A DNA stretch of 64,000 nt from Pseudomonas sp. SJZ079 (lineage in GTDB: Bacteria; Pseudomonadota; Gammaproteobacteria; Pseudomonadales; Pseudomonadaceae), in contig NZ_VIUH01000022.1 in the NCBI RefSeq assembly GCF_007993865.1, positions 1 to 64,000 on the forward strand. The letters run 5' to 3'. A program made the position numbers and the translations under genes. Positions 7,101 through 15,419 of this stretch are shown in pieces. Positions within the stretch are counted from its first letter, which is position 1, and each line of letters begins with the position of its first letter. The notes below the pieces were generated by a model that saw only the letters and a list, made by a program, of their open reading frames with translations, was not told where the DNA came from and made no database searches.

Positions 7101-9065
7101 ATGCTGTCTGCCGTCAAACGCTACAAGTCGCTCCTCTCTGGAGCGCTGCTGCGTTACTTTCCGCGAACCACGGCATACCTGCGAGCCGAACGCGAAACGG
7201 CTTTGTTCCACCCGATGCCCACGCGCCGGGCGAAGAAAGTCAGTGCTTCCGCCAGCAAGACCAAAACGGCTAGCGCGAAGAAGCGGGCCAGGCCTCGAGC
7301 CAGGCCGAGCAAGCCAGCCAGTACAGGCATCTACGGGCCGGCACCAATGGCGGTTGGCGATGCGCAGATCCAGGCCATGCGCGAGCGTGTTGCCCAGGCC
7401 GTGAGTGCGGGGGCGATCGGCTGTCCTTCCGACGAGCAGTGGGCGATGATCCTCAGCCGCAATCCGGCCACGCGGATCTTTGCCGGGGCGGGCTCGGGTA
7501 AATCCACCACCCTGGTGCTGCGCGTGGTGTTCATGCTCTGTCACATGGGCATCGAGGCCGAACGTCTGACGGTGATTTCCTTCACCAATGCCTCCTGCGC
7601 GCAACTGCGTGAGCAACTGCTCAAGGTGCTGGATTATTGGCAGTATCCCTTCGACGCCGGCAAGGCCCGGCAAGTCGTGCGCACCTTCCACTCGGCCATG
7701 GCAGTGTTGGCCAAGGAGGTGCTGAACAATCCGCAGTGGTTCGAGCAGCTGGGCGACAAGACCACCTCGGCCAGCGAACTGGATAATCCGCTGACCTCCG
7801 CACGCCTGCGTCCCGCCCAGCAGCGCCTGCTGCAACAGGCTTACCAAGCGTGCTACGCCGAGGAGCCGGACTTTCGTCGGCAGGTGCATAGCCTGCTGGG
7901 TTTGCCAGAGCCGCCGGTCAGCGGCGCCGAAAGCCAGCGCACGGCGGTGCCCAAGGCGCCGCTGGATGGCTTCAAGCTGGTGGGGGAGTTCACTCCGCTG
8001 CCGCTGTTCGAGGCCTTCTATGTTCAGGCGGGCTTCATGCAAAGCATCGGCATCCGCCTCGACCAGCTAACCACGCAAACGCTGGTGTGCGCTGCCCGGG
8101 AACGGCTGTTCATCGAAGCCCTGGTGGTGTTCTGGGCATATTTTCAGGCGCGTCTGCGCGAGCAGGGGCTGATGACCTTCGACGGCGCCTTCCAGGCACT
8201 CACGCATCGCTTGGCAGCCGGCGGAGCGGGGATCTCGGCCCAGGCCCTGGCACCATTTACGCACCTGTTGATCGACGAATTCCAGGACATCTCCCCGCAG
8301 ATCGTCCAGTGGCTGCAGGCCATGCACCGTTGCCTGGCGCGCGACAAAGCGGCGGTCAGCCTGATGGCGATCGGCGACGACTGGCAGTCGATCTATGGCT
8401 GGCGTGGCAGTTCTCCCGAACTGTTCATGGACTTCGACACGCACTTTCCCGGCAAAGGAAAGGCGAAGCACAGCGCCGTACTGATGCTGGAAACCAACTA
8501 CCGCTCCATCGAACCGGTGATTCGCGATGGCGAGGCGGTGCTCGCGGGCGTCGAGTTCAAACAAGGCAAAACCAGCAAAGCCTTCAAGGCCATGCAGCCG
8601 GGCGACCACGGGGTCAGGCTGGTGTCGGGCTTTGACCTGAACAGTCGGTTGCCGGAGCTGCTCAAGGAAATCAAAGCGCAATGCGCGCATGTCGCCAGCC
8701 GTCCCAGCGCCGAGCGTACGGCGGTGTTGGTCTTGAGCCGGCGCAACCAACCTTTGCAGAGCATTCAGGCCCAGCTGGACAAGAAACTGCCGGTCAAGGC
8801 CTACACCATCCATCGGGCCAAGGGGCTGCAAGCCGAAGTGGCGATCATCGTCGATGATTGCTCGTCGCCGGAAAAACACCCGCTACGCAATGCGCTGTAT
8901 GCCCATTCGGGGTTCTTCCGTAATAGCTATGACCAGGCGATGCAGGATGAAAGCCTGCGCCTGGCTTACGTGGCCATCACCCGTGGGGTCAGCCGGGTAC
9001 TGTGGTTTACCCAGAAAACCCGGGGCGCGACGCAGGTGCTGGCTCGGCGCGCCAGCCAGCCCTGA
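7101..9065 (+). CDS. UvrD/Rep-type superfamily 1 DNA helicase
   Basis: An ATP-dependent 3'-5' DNA helicase of the UvrD superfamily, 654 residues. Motifs run in order: Q-motif PSDEQ, Walker A AGAGSGKST (near residue 130), motif Ia SFTNASC, Walker B LIDEFQD, motif III GDDWQSIYGWRGS, motif IV ETNYRS, motif V TIHRAKGLQAE and motif VI AYVAITR. The N-terminal 100 residues are an unusual Lys/Arg/Ala/Pro-rich extension that could bind nucleic acid. I prefer the ATG at 7101 after GGTGGG; an in-frame start at 7032 is also possible. It is shorter than UvrD or RecB and stands alone. The exact repair or recombination role is not evident. Confidence 0.87.
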   Translation: MLSAVKRYKSLLSGALLRYFPRTTAYLRAERETALFHPMPTRRAKKVSASASKTKTASAKKRARPRARPSKPASTGIYGPAPMAVGDAQIQAMRERVAQAVSAGAIGCPSDEQWAMILSRNPATRIFAGAGSGKSTTLVLRVVFMLCHMGIEAERLTVISFTNASCAQLREQLLKVLDYWQYPFDAGKARQVVRTFHSAMAVLAKEVLNNPQWFEQLGDKTTSASELDNPLTSARLRPAQQRLLQQAYQACYAEEPDFRRQVHSLLGLPEPPVSGAESQRTAVPKAPLDGFKLVGEFTPLPLFEAFYVQAGFMQSIGIRLDQLTTQTLVCAARERLFIEALVVFWAYFQARLREQGLMTFDGAFQALTHRLAAGGAGISAQALAPFTHLLIDEFQDISPQIVQWLQAMHRCLARDKAAVSLMAIGDDWQSIYGWRGSSPELFMDFDTHFPGKGKAKHSAVLMLETNYRSIEPVIRDGEAVLAGVEFKQGKTSKAFKAMQPGDHGVRLVSGFDLNSRLPELLKEIKAQCAHVASRPSAERTAVLVLSRRNQPLQSIQAQLDKKLPVKAYTIHRAKGLQAEVAIIVDDCSSPEKHPLRNALYAHSGFFRNSYDQAMQDESLRLAYVAITRGVSRVLWFTQKTRGATQVLARRASQP

Positions 9066-9168
9066 GGTGCTGCTGCAATCGCTGCGGATGTGGTCAGGGA
9101 GGGGTGGGGTCAGGCAGCTGCGCATGGAGGCCCGGTCGAGGGGTCCATGCGCAGTCTGGAGGCTGTCG

Positions 9169-10470
9169 TCAGTGCAGCTTCAGGCGCGGTTCGGTGCTGC
9201 GGCCAATGCGGTCGCTGAGCATCAGGGTCAGGGTGCGGAAGGGGCCGTACAGCGCCATCTGATGCATGCGGTAGAGCGATAGATAAAACATCCGCGCCAG
9301 CCAGCCCTCGAGCATCACGCTGCCGGTCAGGTTGCCCATTAGATTGCCGACCGCCGAGAAGCTCGCCAGCGAGATCAGCGAGCCGTAATCACGGTAGCGA
9401 TATTCCGGCAGGGCTTGACCCTCGATGCGCAATTTAAGCGACTTGGCCAGCAGCGAGGCTTGCTGGTGGGCGGCCTGGGCGCGCGGCGGCACATTGCGCC
9501 CGTCGCTGCCAGGCTGGGGGCAGGCGGCGCAATCGCCGAAGGCGAAGATATTGTCGTCGCGGGTGGTTTGCAGGGTGGGCCGCACCTGCAGCTGATTGAT
9601 GCGGGTGCTTTCCAGGCCATCCAGGTCCTTGAGGAAGGCCGGGGCGCGAATCCCGGCGGCCCAGACCTTGAGGCTGGCGGTAATGGTGTCGCCCTGGGCG
9701 GTGTGCAAACCCTCGCGGGTCACTTCGCTCACCGCGCCATTGGTCATCACGGTTACGCCAAGCTTTTCCAGGGTTTTATGCACCGGTTGGCCGATACGTT
9801 CAGGTAGCGCCGGCAGCACCCGTGGGCCCGCCTCGATCAGGGTGATGCGCATGTTTTCCGGGCGGATGCGATCCAGGCCGTAGGCGGCCAGTTCGTGAGC
9901 GGCGTGATGCAACTCGGCGGCCAGTTCCACGCCGGTTGCGCCGGCACCGACGATGGCCACGCTGATGTGTTCGGTGGACTCGCTCTGGCTGGCATGGGCG
10001 CGCAGATAGTGGCTGAGCAGTTGCCGGTGGAAGCGCTCGGCCTGCTCGCGGGTATCGAGAAACAGGCAATGTTCGGCGGCGCCCGGCGTGCCGAAGTCGT
10101 TGGTGGTGCTGCCAACGGCGATGACCAGGCTGTCGTAGCCGAGCTCGCGCTGCGGCACCAGGACTTCACCCTGCTCATCGAGGGTGGCGCTCAGTGTGAT
10201 GCGGCGCTCGGCGCGGTTAAGCCCGGACATGCGTCCAAGCTGGAATTGGAAGTGGTTCCACTTGGCCTGGGCCACGTAGTTCAGCTCGTCCTCGGAAGAG
10301 TTGAGCGAGCCGGCGGCGACCTCATGCAGCAGCGGCTTCCAGATGTGCGTCAGGTTGGCGTCGACCAGGGTGATTTTGGCTTTGCCGCGTTTACCCAGGG
10401 TTCTACCCAGGCGGGTGGCAAGCTCCAGGCCGCCGGCGCCGCCGCCGACGATGACTATTTGATGGGACAT
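9169..10470 (-). CDS. ndh: Type II NADH:quinone dehydrogenase (NDH-2)
   Basis: A single-subunit, non-proton-pumping NADH dehydrogenase that passes electrons from NADH through FAD to the quinone pool at the inner face of the membrane. The 433-residue protein has the FAD Rossmann motif VGGGAGGLELA near the start, a second nucleotide motif VGAGATGVELAAEL near residue 175, and the FAFGDCAACPQP segment before a C-terminal amphipathic region that anchors it to the membrane. A DUF3094 gene lies 63 bp upstream in the same direction, an arrangement common in pseudomonads. Confidence 0.92.
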   Translation of the reverse strand: MSHQIVIVGGGAGGLELATRLGRTLGKRGKAKITLVDANLTHIWKPLLHEVAAGSLNSSEDELNYVAQAKWNHFQFQLGRMSGLNRAERRITLSATLDEQGEVLVPQRELGYDSLVIAVGSTTNDFGTPGAAEHCLFLDTREQAERFHRQLLSHYLRAHASQSESTEHISVAIVGAGATGVELAAELHHAAHELAAYGLDRIRPENMRITLIEAGPRVLPALPERIGQPVHKTLEKLGVTVMTNGAVSEVTREGLHTAQGDTITASLKVWAAGIRAPAFLKDLDGLESTRINQLQVRPTLQTTRDDNIFAFGDCAACPQPGSDGRNVPPRAQAAHQQASLLAKSLKLRIEGQALPEYRYRDYGSLISLASFSAVGNLMGNLTGSVMLEGWLARMFYLSLYRMHQMALYGPFRTLTLMLSDRIGRSTEPRLKLH

Positions 10471-10533
10471 GGGACACTCTCACAAGGCTTTGAAAAAAGC
10501 GTGGGGAGTTCGCCAGGGCGAGCGCTAAGCAGC

Positions 10534-10707
10534 TCATAGCACCAGTCGACTCAAAAGGCGGCTGAGGATGCCCAGTCCAATCACCGAAACCAGCACGATC
10601 AGCAGCAAACGCCACACCTTGAACGGCTGGCGTGCGACTTGATGCTGGGGCGCACTCAGGTACTGGTCGACGCGTTTTTGATCGTCGGGACTCAGCTGGC
10701 TGGACAT
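10534..10707 (-). CDS. DUF3094 small membrane protein
   Basis: A 57-residue protein too short for most ORF tables. It has a hydrophilic N-terminus (SPDDQKRVDQYLSAPQH), a basic segment ending in KVW and one C-terminal transmembrane helix (about 33-48). This matches the DUF3094 family that precedes ndh in Pseudomonas. The ATG at 10707 follows GGTTCC, a weak ribosome site. It is probably co-transcribed with ndh. The function is unknown; an accessory role at the membrane next to NDH-2 is inference. Confidence 0.8.
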   Translation of the reverse strand: MSSQLSPDDQKRVDQYLSAPQHQVARQPFKVWRLLLIVLVSVIGLGILSRLLSRLVL

Positions 10708-10846
10708 GGGAACCTCGATAGATCAGGCCAAGTGAACAGGTAGCGCGCGAAGGTGGGGTCAGGAAATACAGGCGGGAAAGCATTTTGAGCCTGTATTAAC
10801 GTCGTATAGCCAAACGCGGCAGCTTCATGCGGCCTGCAGATGGTGG

Positions 10847-11626
10847 CTATTCTAGCCGTGGGTTGAACAGGGGCTCAACGCGTACGTCGTCATACAGACG
10901 AATAATGCCGCCATGCAGTACACGCGCGGTAATTCCACCGTGGCCGCGCATGGCTTGAAAAGTACTGAGGCTCTGTTGACGCAAGGTTGTGAGCCGCGTT
11001 GCCGCGTCAAACCCCGCCAGGCTAGGCGCGGGACGCAGACAATGGTTGTTCCCTTGGCAAGTCCCGTAACACCGCATGGCGGGGTTTGCCGCGCAACCCG
11101 AAGGGACGGGGCCCGCTTGACGCAGGGCTGCGTTACTCGTTGTTCATTTGGAACAACCAAACTTCTCTCCTCGCGCCTTGCCCTGCGCCAAGCGGGCACC
11201 CGTCGCGGTCGACAACCTTGCGCCAACAGAGCCTAACCCCAGGCGTTCTTCCAGGCGCGCGCAGGGTTGGCACCAGCCGGTGGTTTCCAATATGGCCTGG
11301 CCAATGCGAAAGCGCCGACCCTTGAGGCTGAACAGGTTGATGCCGCTGATGGCCAGATTGCGGCGCAGATCTTCAGGCTGAATAGCTAGCTCGGGTGGGC
11401 GGCCGAGCAGGGCACTGATCACCGCCAGGTGTTCCCACTGGATTAGCGTGACCTGACGCGCATTGCGCGGTCCAGGGCGACTATGGTCGCCGGTCAGACC
11501 GGCGTCACGCCGTGCTTCCACGGCGTCCAGTACCAGCATGGCGCCACGCGAGGTCGGGCGTACGCCGATCCAGCGTACCTGGCCTTGCTGCGGCACGGCA
11601 GCCAGCAACGCCTGCAGAGGGCTCAT
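10847..11626 (-). pseudogene. MOSC-domain gene interrupted by a 267-bp element
   Basis: The N-terminal part (from MSPLQALLAAV at 11626) reads into the MOSC motifs DLRRNLAISGINL and GWCQPCARLEERLG, then enters foreign sequence and hits a stop at 11144. The C-terminal part resumes as TFQAMRGHGGITARVL to the stop at 10847. Start and stop are in the same frame: removing the element at 10968-11234 restores a continuous 170-residue protein. MOSC proteins bind molybdenum cofactor or act as sulfur carriers through the conserved Cys. The ATG overlaps the DUF1780 stop (ATGA). As it stands only a truncated product could be made. Confidence 0.85.
10968..11234. mobile_element. MITE-like element with 23-bp terminal inverted repeats
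   Basis: The ends at 10968-10990 and 11212-11234 are inverted repeats matching at 22 of 23 positions, beginning AGGCTCTGTTG. A second internal pair, TGGTTGTTCC near 11043 and GGAACAACCA near 11150, makes much of the element foldable. It encodes no transposase. It lies inside the MOSC gene; no clear target duplication is visible and removing exactly 267 bp restores the reading frame. A diverged partial copy begins the window. The outer GGCTCTGTTG resembles ends of IS6-family elements, but relationship is not established. Confidence 0.75.
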
Positions 11627-12252
11627 AGGCTGATGCCAACATCGAACAGCACGCTGCGCCCGAGGTTGCTGCGCAGAAAACTCGGGGCGTCCGGATGGGC
11701 GAACAGCACGCGGGCGAAGGTCGGCCCGACCAGCGACAGCGAGCGCCAACCCTGGCGCAGGTATTCGGTGGGCGGAGGGAAGTGGCTGTTGAAGTCAGGC
11801 ACGAAGCGTTTCAGGTTGACGTAGGCGAGCAGGTCCAGCTCGCCGAGATCGAGACCGCGCTCGCTGTAGTTGTGGGCCTTCTTGCGCAGGGTCGGCGCCA
11901 GGCGTGCTTGCAGTTCGGCGGCGGGGATACGCCGAGGCTTGGCTTCGCGGCGCACCAGTTGGCTGAGTGAAAAGGCACTGCGCCGACGCTCCAGCTCGGC
12001 GCGCCATTCATCGTTCAGGCGGCGTCCTTGATCCAACACGAAAAATACTTCGAAGCTGGCCTCGCGAAACAGCACATCCGGTGGCTCTTGTTCGGCGGCG
12101 CTGAACTCATCGAGCCGGTGCTCGATGTTCAGGGCTTGCAGCAGGCGTTGGCATACCCAACGCTCGCGCTCCCACTTGCGCGCGTTGGAGAGAAAGGCAT
12201 TGGCTTGTTCGGCCTGGTGCGTGAGCAGGCGCAGATAGTCGGAGTCATCCAT
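11623..12252 (-). CDS. DUF1780 family protein
   Basis: A 209-residue soluble protein matching the DUF1780 family found next to MOSC genes in Pseudomonas. Visible features are an N-terminal helical segment (LTHQAEQANAFLSNARKWERER), the VLFREASFEVFFVLDQGRRL strand region and several conserved acidic and arginine residues. Family members have been noted to have an endonuclease-like fold, but no catalytic PD-(D/E)xK can be asserted from sequence alone. It overlaps the MOSC start by 4 bp, so the two were translationally coupled. Function unknown. Confidence 0.8.
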   Translation of the reverse strand: MDDSDYLRLLTHQAEQANAFLSNARKWERERWVCQRLLQALNIEHRLDEFSAAEQEPPDVLFREASFEVFFVLDQGRRLNDEWRAELERRRSAFSLSQLVRREAKPRRIPAAELQARLAPTLRKKAHNYSERGLDLGELDLLAYVNLKRFVPDFNSHFPPPTEYLRQGWRSLSLVGPTFARVLFAHPDAPSFLRSNLGRSVLFDVGISL

Positions 12253-12324
12253 AGCATCAGCTTAGCTCGCAGGCGCAGGGGCTTGGTAGTCCCTGGGGCT
12301 CTTCGGGTGGACTGGCTAGTCGGC

Positions 12325-12392
12325 GTAGCCCGGATGCAATCCGGGAGCCGCTTTACGATCAACGCCGGATTCCCGGATTTCATCCGGGCTGC
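12325..12392. repeat. REP-like palindromic repeat (GTAGCCCGGATG type)
   Basis: GTAGCCCGGATG...TCCGGG on the left is answered by CCCGGAT...ATCCGGGCTGC on the right, forming a large foldable unit. The same family occurs at 31760-31826. It occupies the roughly 300-bp gap between DUF1780 and the next gene, where no other gene is seen. Confidence 0.75.
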
Positions 12393-12553
12393 GGGATTGC
12401 CGTCTTGTGCACGGATGGGGCTGCCGCCTAGTTCAACAAGGAGCTGGTCCGCACGCTTTTGGCTGATCGCGCGGCGTCCAGCGGTGGCGCGTGTTCTTGC
12501 GCGGGGCCGGTGTAGACTGGCCGGGTCATCTTTGCGTTGCCGGACCTTGTTCT

Positions 12554-13243
12554 ATGATCGCCGCCGAACTGCTTTCACCCTCCACTCAGATTGCCGGTTG
12601 GCTGCTGTATATGCCTGCGCTGCTCTGGGCTCTGGGGCGGGCGCCGTGGTTGGAATTGCTCAGCGATCAGCGCCGTCAGCATCTGCTGTTCGGCGCGGCA
12701 TTTGCGCTGGCGCTGCTGTGGCTGGTGCGTCGCGATTTCGACTCCGGGTTGTCTTACCACCTGCTGGGCATGACGACGGTGACCTTGCTGCTCGATTGGC
12801 CGTTGGCCGTCCTGGTCGGTTTTATTGCGCAGTTGGGGATGTTGGTCTTGGGGCTGCAAGACCTGGCTGCGCTGGGGGTGAACGGGCTGTTGCTGGTGCT
12901 AATCCCGGTCACCGTCACCGAGGTTTGCGCCCTGCGAGTCGAGCGCACGCAGCCGCGCAACCTGTTTGTGTACATCTTCTTCAGCGGTTTTTTCCCGGCG
13001 GCATTGGCCGCCTTGCTGTGCATTCTCGTGGGGCTGGGCGTGCTGTGGCTCGATGGACTGTTCCCGATGCCGCCCTGGCTTGGGGATTTTGTCGGCTACC
13101 TCTGGCTGGTGATCTTTCCCGAGGCGTTTATCAACGGTGTAGTGATCGCCGCGTTGGTGGTGTTCTGCCCGGATTGGTTGGAAACCTTCAATCGCTCGCG
13201 CTACCTGTCGGCCCCTTGGAAGGATGACAGCCCACCACGCTGA
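12554..13243 (+). CDS. Energy-coupling-factor-type transporter permease (CbiM-like)
   Basis: A 229-residue integral membrane protein with about six or seven hydrophobic helices spread over the whole length. The stretch VTEVCALRVERTQPRNLFVYIFF-like and the FPEAFINGVVI end match the CbiM/ECF S-component-like permeases found at this locus in pseudomonads (from memory). The ATG at 12554 is favoured over the longer in-frame start at 12491, which would add a non-hydrophobic leader. No ATPase or T-component lies beside it, so substrate and energy coupling are unknown; metal ions are the usual cargo of the family. Confidence 0.7.
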   Translation: MIAAELLSPSTQIAGWLLYMPALLWALGRAPWLELLSDQRRQHLLFGAAFALALLWLVRRDFDSGLSYHLLGMTTVTLLLDWPLAVLVGFIAQLGMLVLGLQDLAALGVNGLLLVLIPVTVTEVCALRVERTQPRNLFVYIFFSGFFPAALAALLCILVGLGVLWLDGLFPMPPWLGDFVGYLWLVIFPEAFINGVVIAALVVFCPDWLETFNRSRYLSAPWKDDSPPR

Positions 13244-13430
13244 TTGGGCCGGCTTCAGCAGGTCGCTCGGCGCGCGCGTGCAGCGCAGCCAGCTTGAGCG
13301 TGAGGCCGAAGACTTGGCCGCGCAGCTGCAGTTTCTCGCCGACAATCTGGATGATCCGCGCGATGACAGCGGGATGCGCCTTTGCTGCGCGGTTAGCAGG
13401 CCGTTGAAAAATGTAGCGAGCGAAGGTTAG
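13224..13430 (+). CDS. Small hypothetical protein, possibly eroded
   Basis: A 68-codon frame overlapping the end of the permease by 20 bp. The first 50 residues (SLGARVQRSQLEREAEDLAAQLQFL) look like a genuine short amphipathic helix, but the last 15 codons run through the intergenic repeat at 13393-13411. It may be the remnant of a longer gene cut by repeat insertion, or not expressed. No family recognised. Confidence 0.35.
   Translation: MTAHHADWAGFSRSLGARVQRSQLEREAEDLAAQLQFLADNLDDPRDDSGMRLCCAVSRPLKNVASEG
13393..13411 (+). repeat. 19-bp repeat TTAGCAGGCCGTTGAAAAA, copy 1
   Basis: An exact 19-bp match to 28351-28369, where the same sequence begins at the stop codon of ampE. Here it lies in the tail of a small doubtful ORF. 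It is probably the conserved edge of a larger dispersed intergenic repeat. Confidence 0.7.
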
Positions 13431-13460
13431 TGCCGTGTCAATCATGAAATGTCGGAGCAT

Positions 13461-13627
13461 TGTAGGGTGGGTTAGCGGCGCCAACCTCCGAGCGTTCAGG
13501 TCGCGCTATCGTGGCGCGCCGCGTAACCCACCAGGCGATAGGCCTGCGTCGCGCCGATGGTGGGTTACGGCGCAACGGATCTTGCGGGCTCATCGCTATC
13601 GGTAGCATGCGTCTAACCCACCCTACA
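13461..13627. repeat. Large palindromic intergenic repeat (GTAGGGTGGGTTAG type)
   Basis: A 167-bp unit bounded by a perfect 15-bp inverted repeat, TGTAGGGTGGGTTAG (13461-13475) and its complement (13613-13627). Inside, GCGTAACCCACC and GGTGGGTTACGGCG form a second nested stem. It fills the gap between the permease and yacG. Related units lie at 21999-22154, 26578-26687 and 58293-58400. No gene is inside. Confidence 0.85.
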
Positions 13628-13668
13628 GGGATCGCGCGATTCACCAATATTTAAGCGTTGTCGTGACA

Positions 13669-13869
13669 CTAGTGCTCGCGGGGCGGCAGCTCCCCGGAGA
13701 ACAGGTCGTCTTCCAGGTTGTCGCCGGGGATGGCGTGCTCTTCAGACGCCCAGGCGCCCAGGTCGATCAACTTGCAGCGCTCCGAACAGAAGGGCCGGTT
13801 TGGGCTTTGTGGGCCCCATTCAACAGGTGCGCCGCACGTTGGGCAGGCTACGGTAGTCGGGGTGCTCAT
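13669..13869 (-). CDS. yacG: DNA gyrase inhibitor YacG
   Basis: A 66-residue zinc-finger protein. Four cysteines, C9-x2-C12 and C28-x3-C32, bind one zinc, and KLIDLGAWASEEHAIPG is the family signature. YacG binds GyrB and blocks DNA binding by gyrase in E. coli. Its ATG overlaps the coaE stop by 4 bp, so the two are translationally coupled at the end of the pilBCD-coaE-yacG run. Confidence 0.95.
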   Translation of the reverse strand: MSTPTTVACPTCGAPVEWGPQSPNRPFCSERCKLIDLGAWASEEHAIPGDNLEDDLFSGELPPREH

Positions 13870-14477
13870 GGTTGGCCTCCACGTAGGGTCAGGTAGAAGT
13901 GGTGCAGGCGCTTGACCTCGGCCTGCAGCCAGGGCAGGTCGCGATCATTCACCAGCACATCGTCGGCATGGCGCAAGCGCTCCTCGCGGCTGGCTTGCAC
14001 CTTGAGGATCGCCTGCACTTGTTCGGCCGAGGTGTGGTCGCGCTGCATGGTGCGTTGTACTTGCAGCTGTTCGGGGGCGTCGACCACCAGCACGCGCTGG
14101 GTCAGTCTGTACTGACCGGACTCGATCAGCAGTGGCGACACCAGAATGGCGTAGGGCGACTCGGCACGCGCCAGGTACTGCATGATTTCCTGGCCGATCA
14201 GGGGGTGCAGCAGGGCTTCCAGCCAGCGGCGCTCGTCGGCATCGGTAAACACCCGCGCCCGCAGCGCCGCACGGTCCAGTTGGCCATCGGCTTGCAGTAC
14301 CTCGCTGCCAAAGTGCTCGGCGATTTTCGCCAGCGCTGGTCGCCCGGGCTCGACCACCCAGCGGGCGGCATGATCGGCGTCCACCAAGTGCACGCCCTGT
14401 TCGACGAAGTACTGGGCGACGGCGCTCTTGCCGCTGCCAATGCCGCCCGTCAGGCCAAGAATCCAGGGTTTAGTCAC
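13866..14477 (-). CDS. coaE: Dephospho-CoA kinase
   Basis: Phosphorylates the 3'-hydroxyl of dephospho-CoA, the last step of coenzyme A synthesis. The 203-residue protein has the P-loop GLTGGIGSGKS (residues 8-18), VDADHAARWVVEPG for substrate binding and the lid segment RTMQRDHTSAEQ. It lies between pilD and yacG, the standard Pseudomonas order. Confidence 0.97.
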   Translation of the reverse strand: MTKPWILGLTGGIGSGKSAVAQYFVEQGVHLVDADHAARWVVEPGRPALAKIAEHFGSEVLQADGQLDRAALRARVFTDADERRWLEALLHPLIGQEIMQYLARAESPYAILVSPLLIESGQYRLTQRVLVVDAPEQLQVQRTMQRDHTSAEQVQAILKVQASREERLRHADDVLVNDRDLPWLQAEVKRLHHFYLTLRGGQP

Positions 14478-14546
14478 AGCGATGGGTTTCCTCGGGCATT
14501 CTAAAGCCCGGAACGCCGTACTCTGTGAGTGGTTGCCGGTCCGGGC

Positions 14547-15416
14547 TTATCTAAAGCCTGCAATCTGCAGGTAGGTCCCGGTTATTTGATCACCCCAGAG
14601 CAGAGCAATCCAGCCGGCTATCGCCAGATAGGGACCAAAGGGGATCGGTGTGCTGCTTTCTGCGTTGCGCAGACGCAGCATGATCAATCCAAGAATGGCG
14701 CCAACCAACGACGACAAGAGAATGGTCAGCGGCAACACCTGCCAGCCGCCCCAGGCGCCGAGCATGGCCAAAAGCTTGAAATCGCCGTAGCCCATACCTT
14801 CCTTGCCGGTTACCAGTTTGAACAGCCAGTACACCGACCACAAGCTCAAATAACCAGCCACTGCGCCCCAGACAGCATCCCCCAGGCTGGCGTACAGCCC
14901 GAAGTAATTGGCGATCAGCCCGAGCCACAGCAGCGGCAGTACCAGCGCATCCGGCAGCAACTGGTGATCGGCGTCGATCAGGCTCATCGCCAGCAAGCCC
15001 CAGGTCAGCAGCAGCATGCCAGCGGTTTGCCAGCTGAAGCCGAAGTGCCAGGCGACATAAGCCGACAGCAGGCCACAGGCCAGTTCCACCAAGGGGTAGC
15101 GTTTGCTGATGGGAGTCTTGCAACTGGAGCATCTGCCGCGCAGCGCCAGAAAACTCAGCAGCGGGATATTTTCCCAGGGGCGAATCTCGTGGCCGCACTG
15201 CGGGCATTGCGAATTGGGCAAAATCAGGTTGAAGGTGGCCTGCTGGGGTTCGCTGGGGAGCGCAAGAATTTCACGCGCCTGAGTCTTCCAGTCACGCTCC
15301 AACATCAGTGGCAGGCGATAAACCACTACGTTGAGAAAACTGCCAATCAACAGCCCAAGAATCAGGCAGCAAAAAACGAAGGCCGGCAAGCTGCCGGCCA
15401 GAATTTCTAGGGTCAT
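14547..15416 (-). CDS. pilD: Prepilin peptidase / N-methyltransferase PilD
   Basis: An inner-membrane aspartyl protease that cleaves the short leader of type IV prepilins and pseudopilins after Gly and methylates the new N-terminal Phe. The 289-residue protein has the cytoplasmic zinc domain (CPQC and CSSC pairs), multiple hydrophobic helices and the two catalytic aspartates in LIDADHQLLPD and GMGYGDFKLLA. Length equals the family norm. It is 3 bp downstream of pilC. Its substrate here would include the short pilin at 18585, which has a matching KGFTLIEL cleavage site. Confidence 0.96.
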   Translation of the reverse strand: MTLEILAGSLPAFVFCCLILGLLIGSFLNVVVYRLPLMLERDWKTQAREILALPSEPQQATFNLILPNSQCPQCGHEIRPWENIPLLSFLALRGRCSSCKTPISKRYPLVELACGLLSAYVAWHFGFSWQTAGMLLLTWGLLAMSLIDADHQLLPDALVLPLLWLGLIANYFGLYASLGDAVWGAVAGYLSLWSVYWLFKLVTGKEGMGYGDFKLLAMLGAWGGWQVLPLTILLSSLVGAILGLIMLRLRNAESSTPIPFGPYLAIAGWIALLWGDQITGTYLQIAGFR

Positions 15417-15419
15417 GAG

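Noticed and set aside
12028..13227. Long 399-codon frame on the plus strand
   Set aside because: It overlaps the end of DUF1780 and runs in another frame across the ECF permease; composition is that of a GC-rich shadow.
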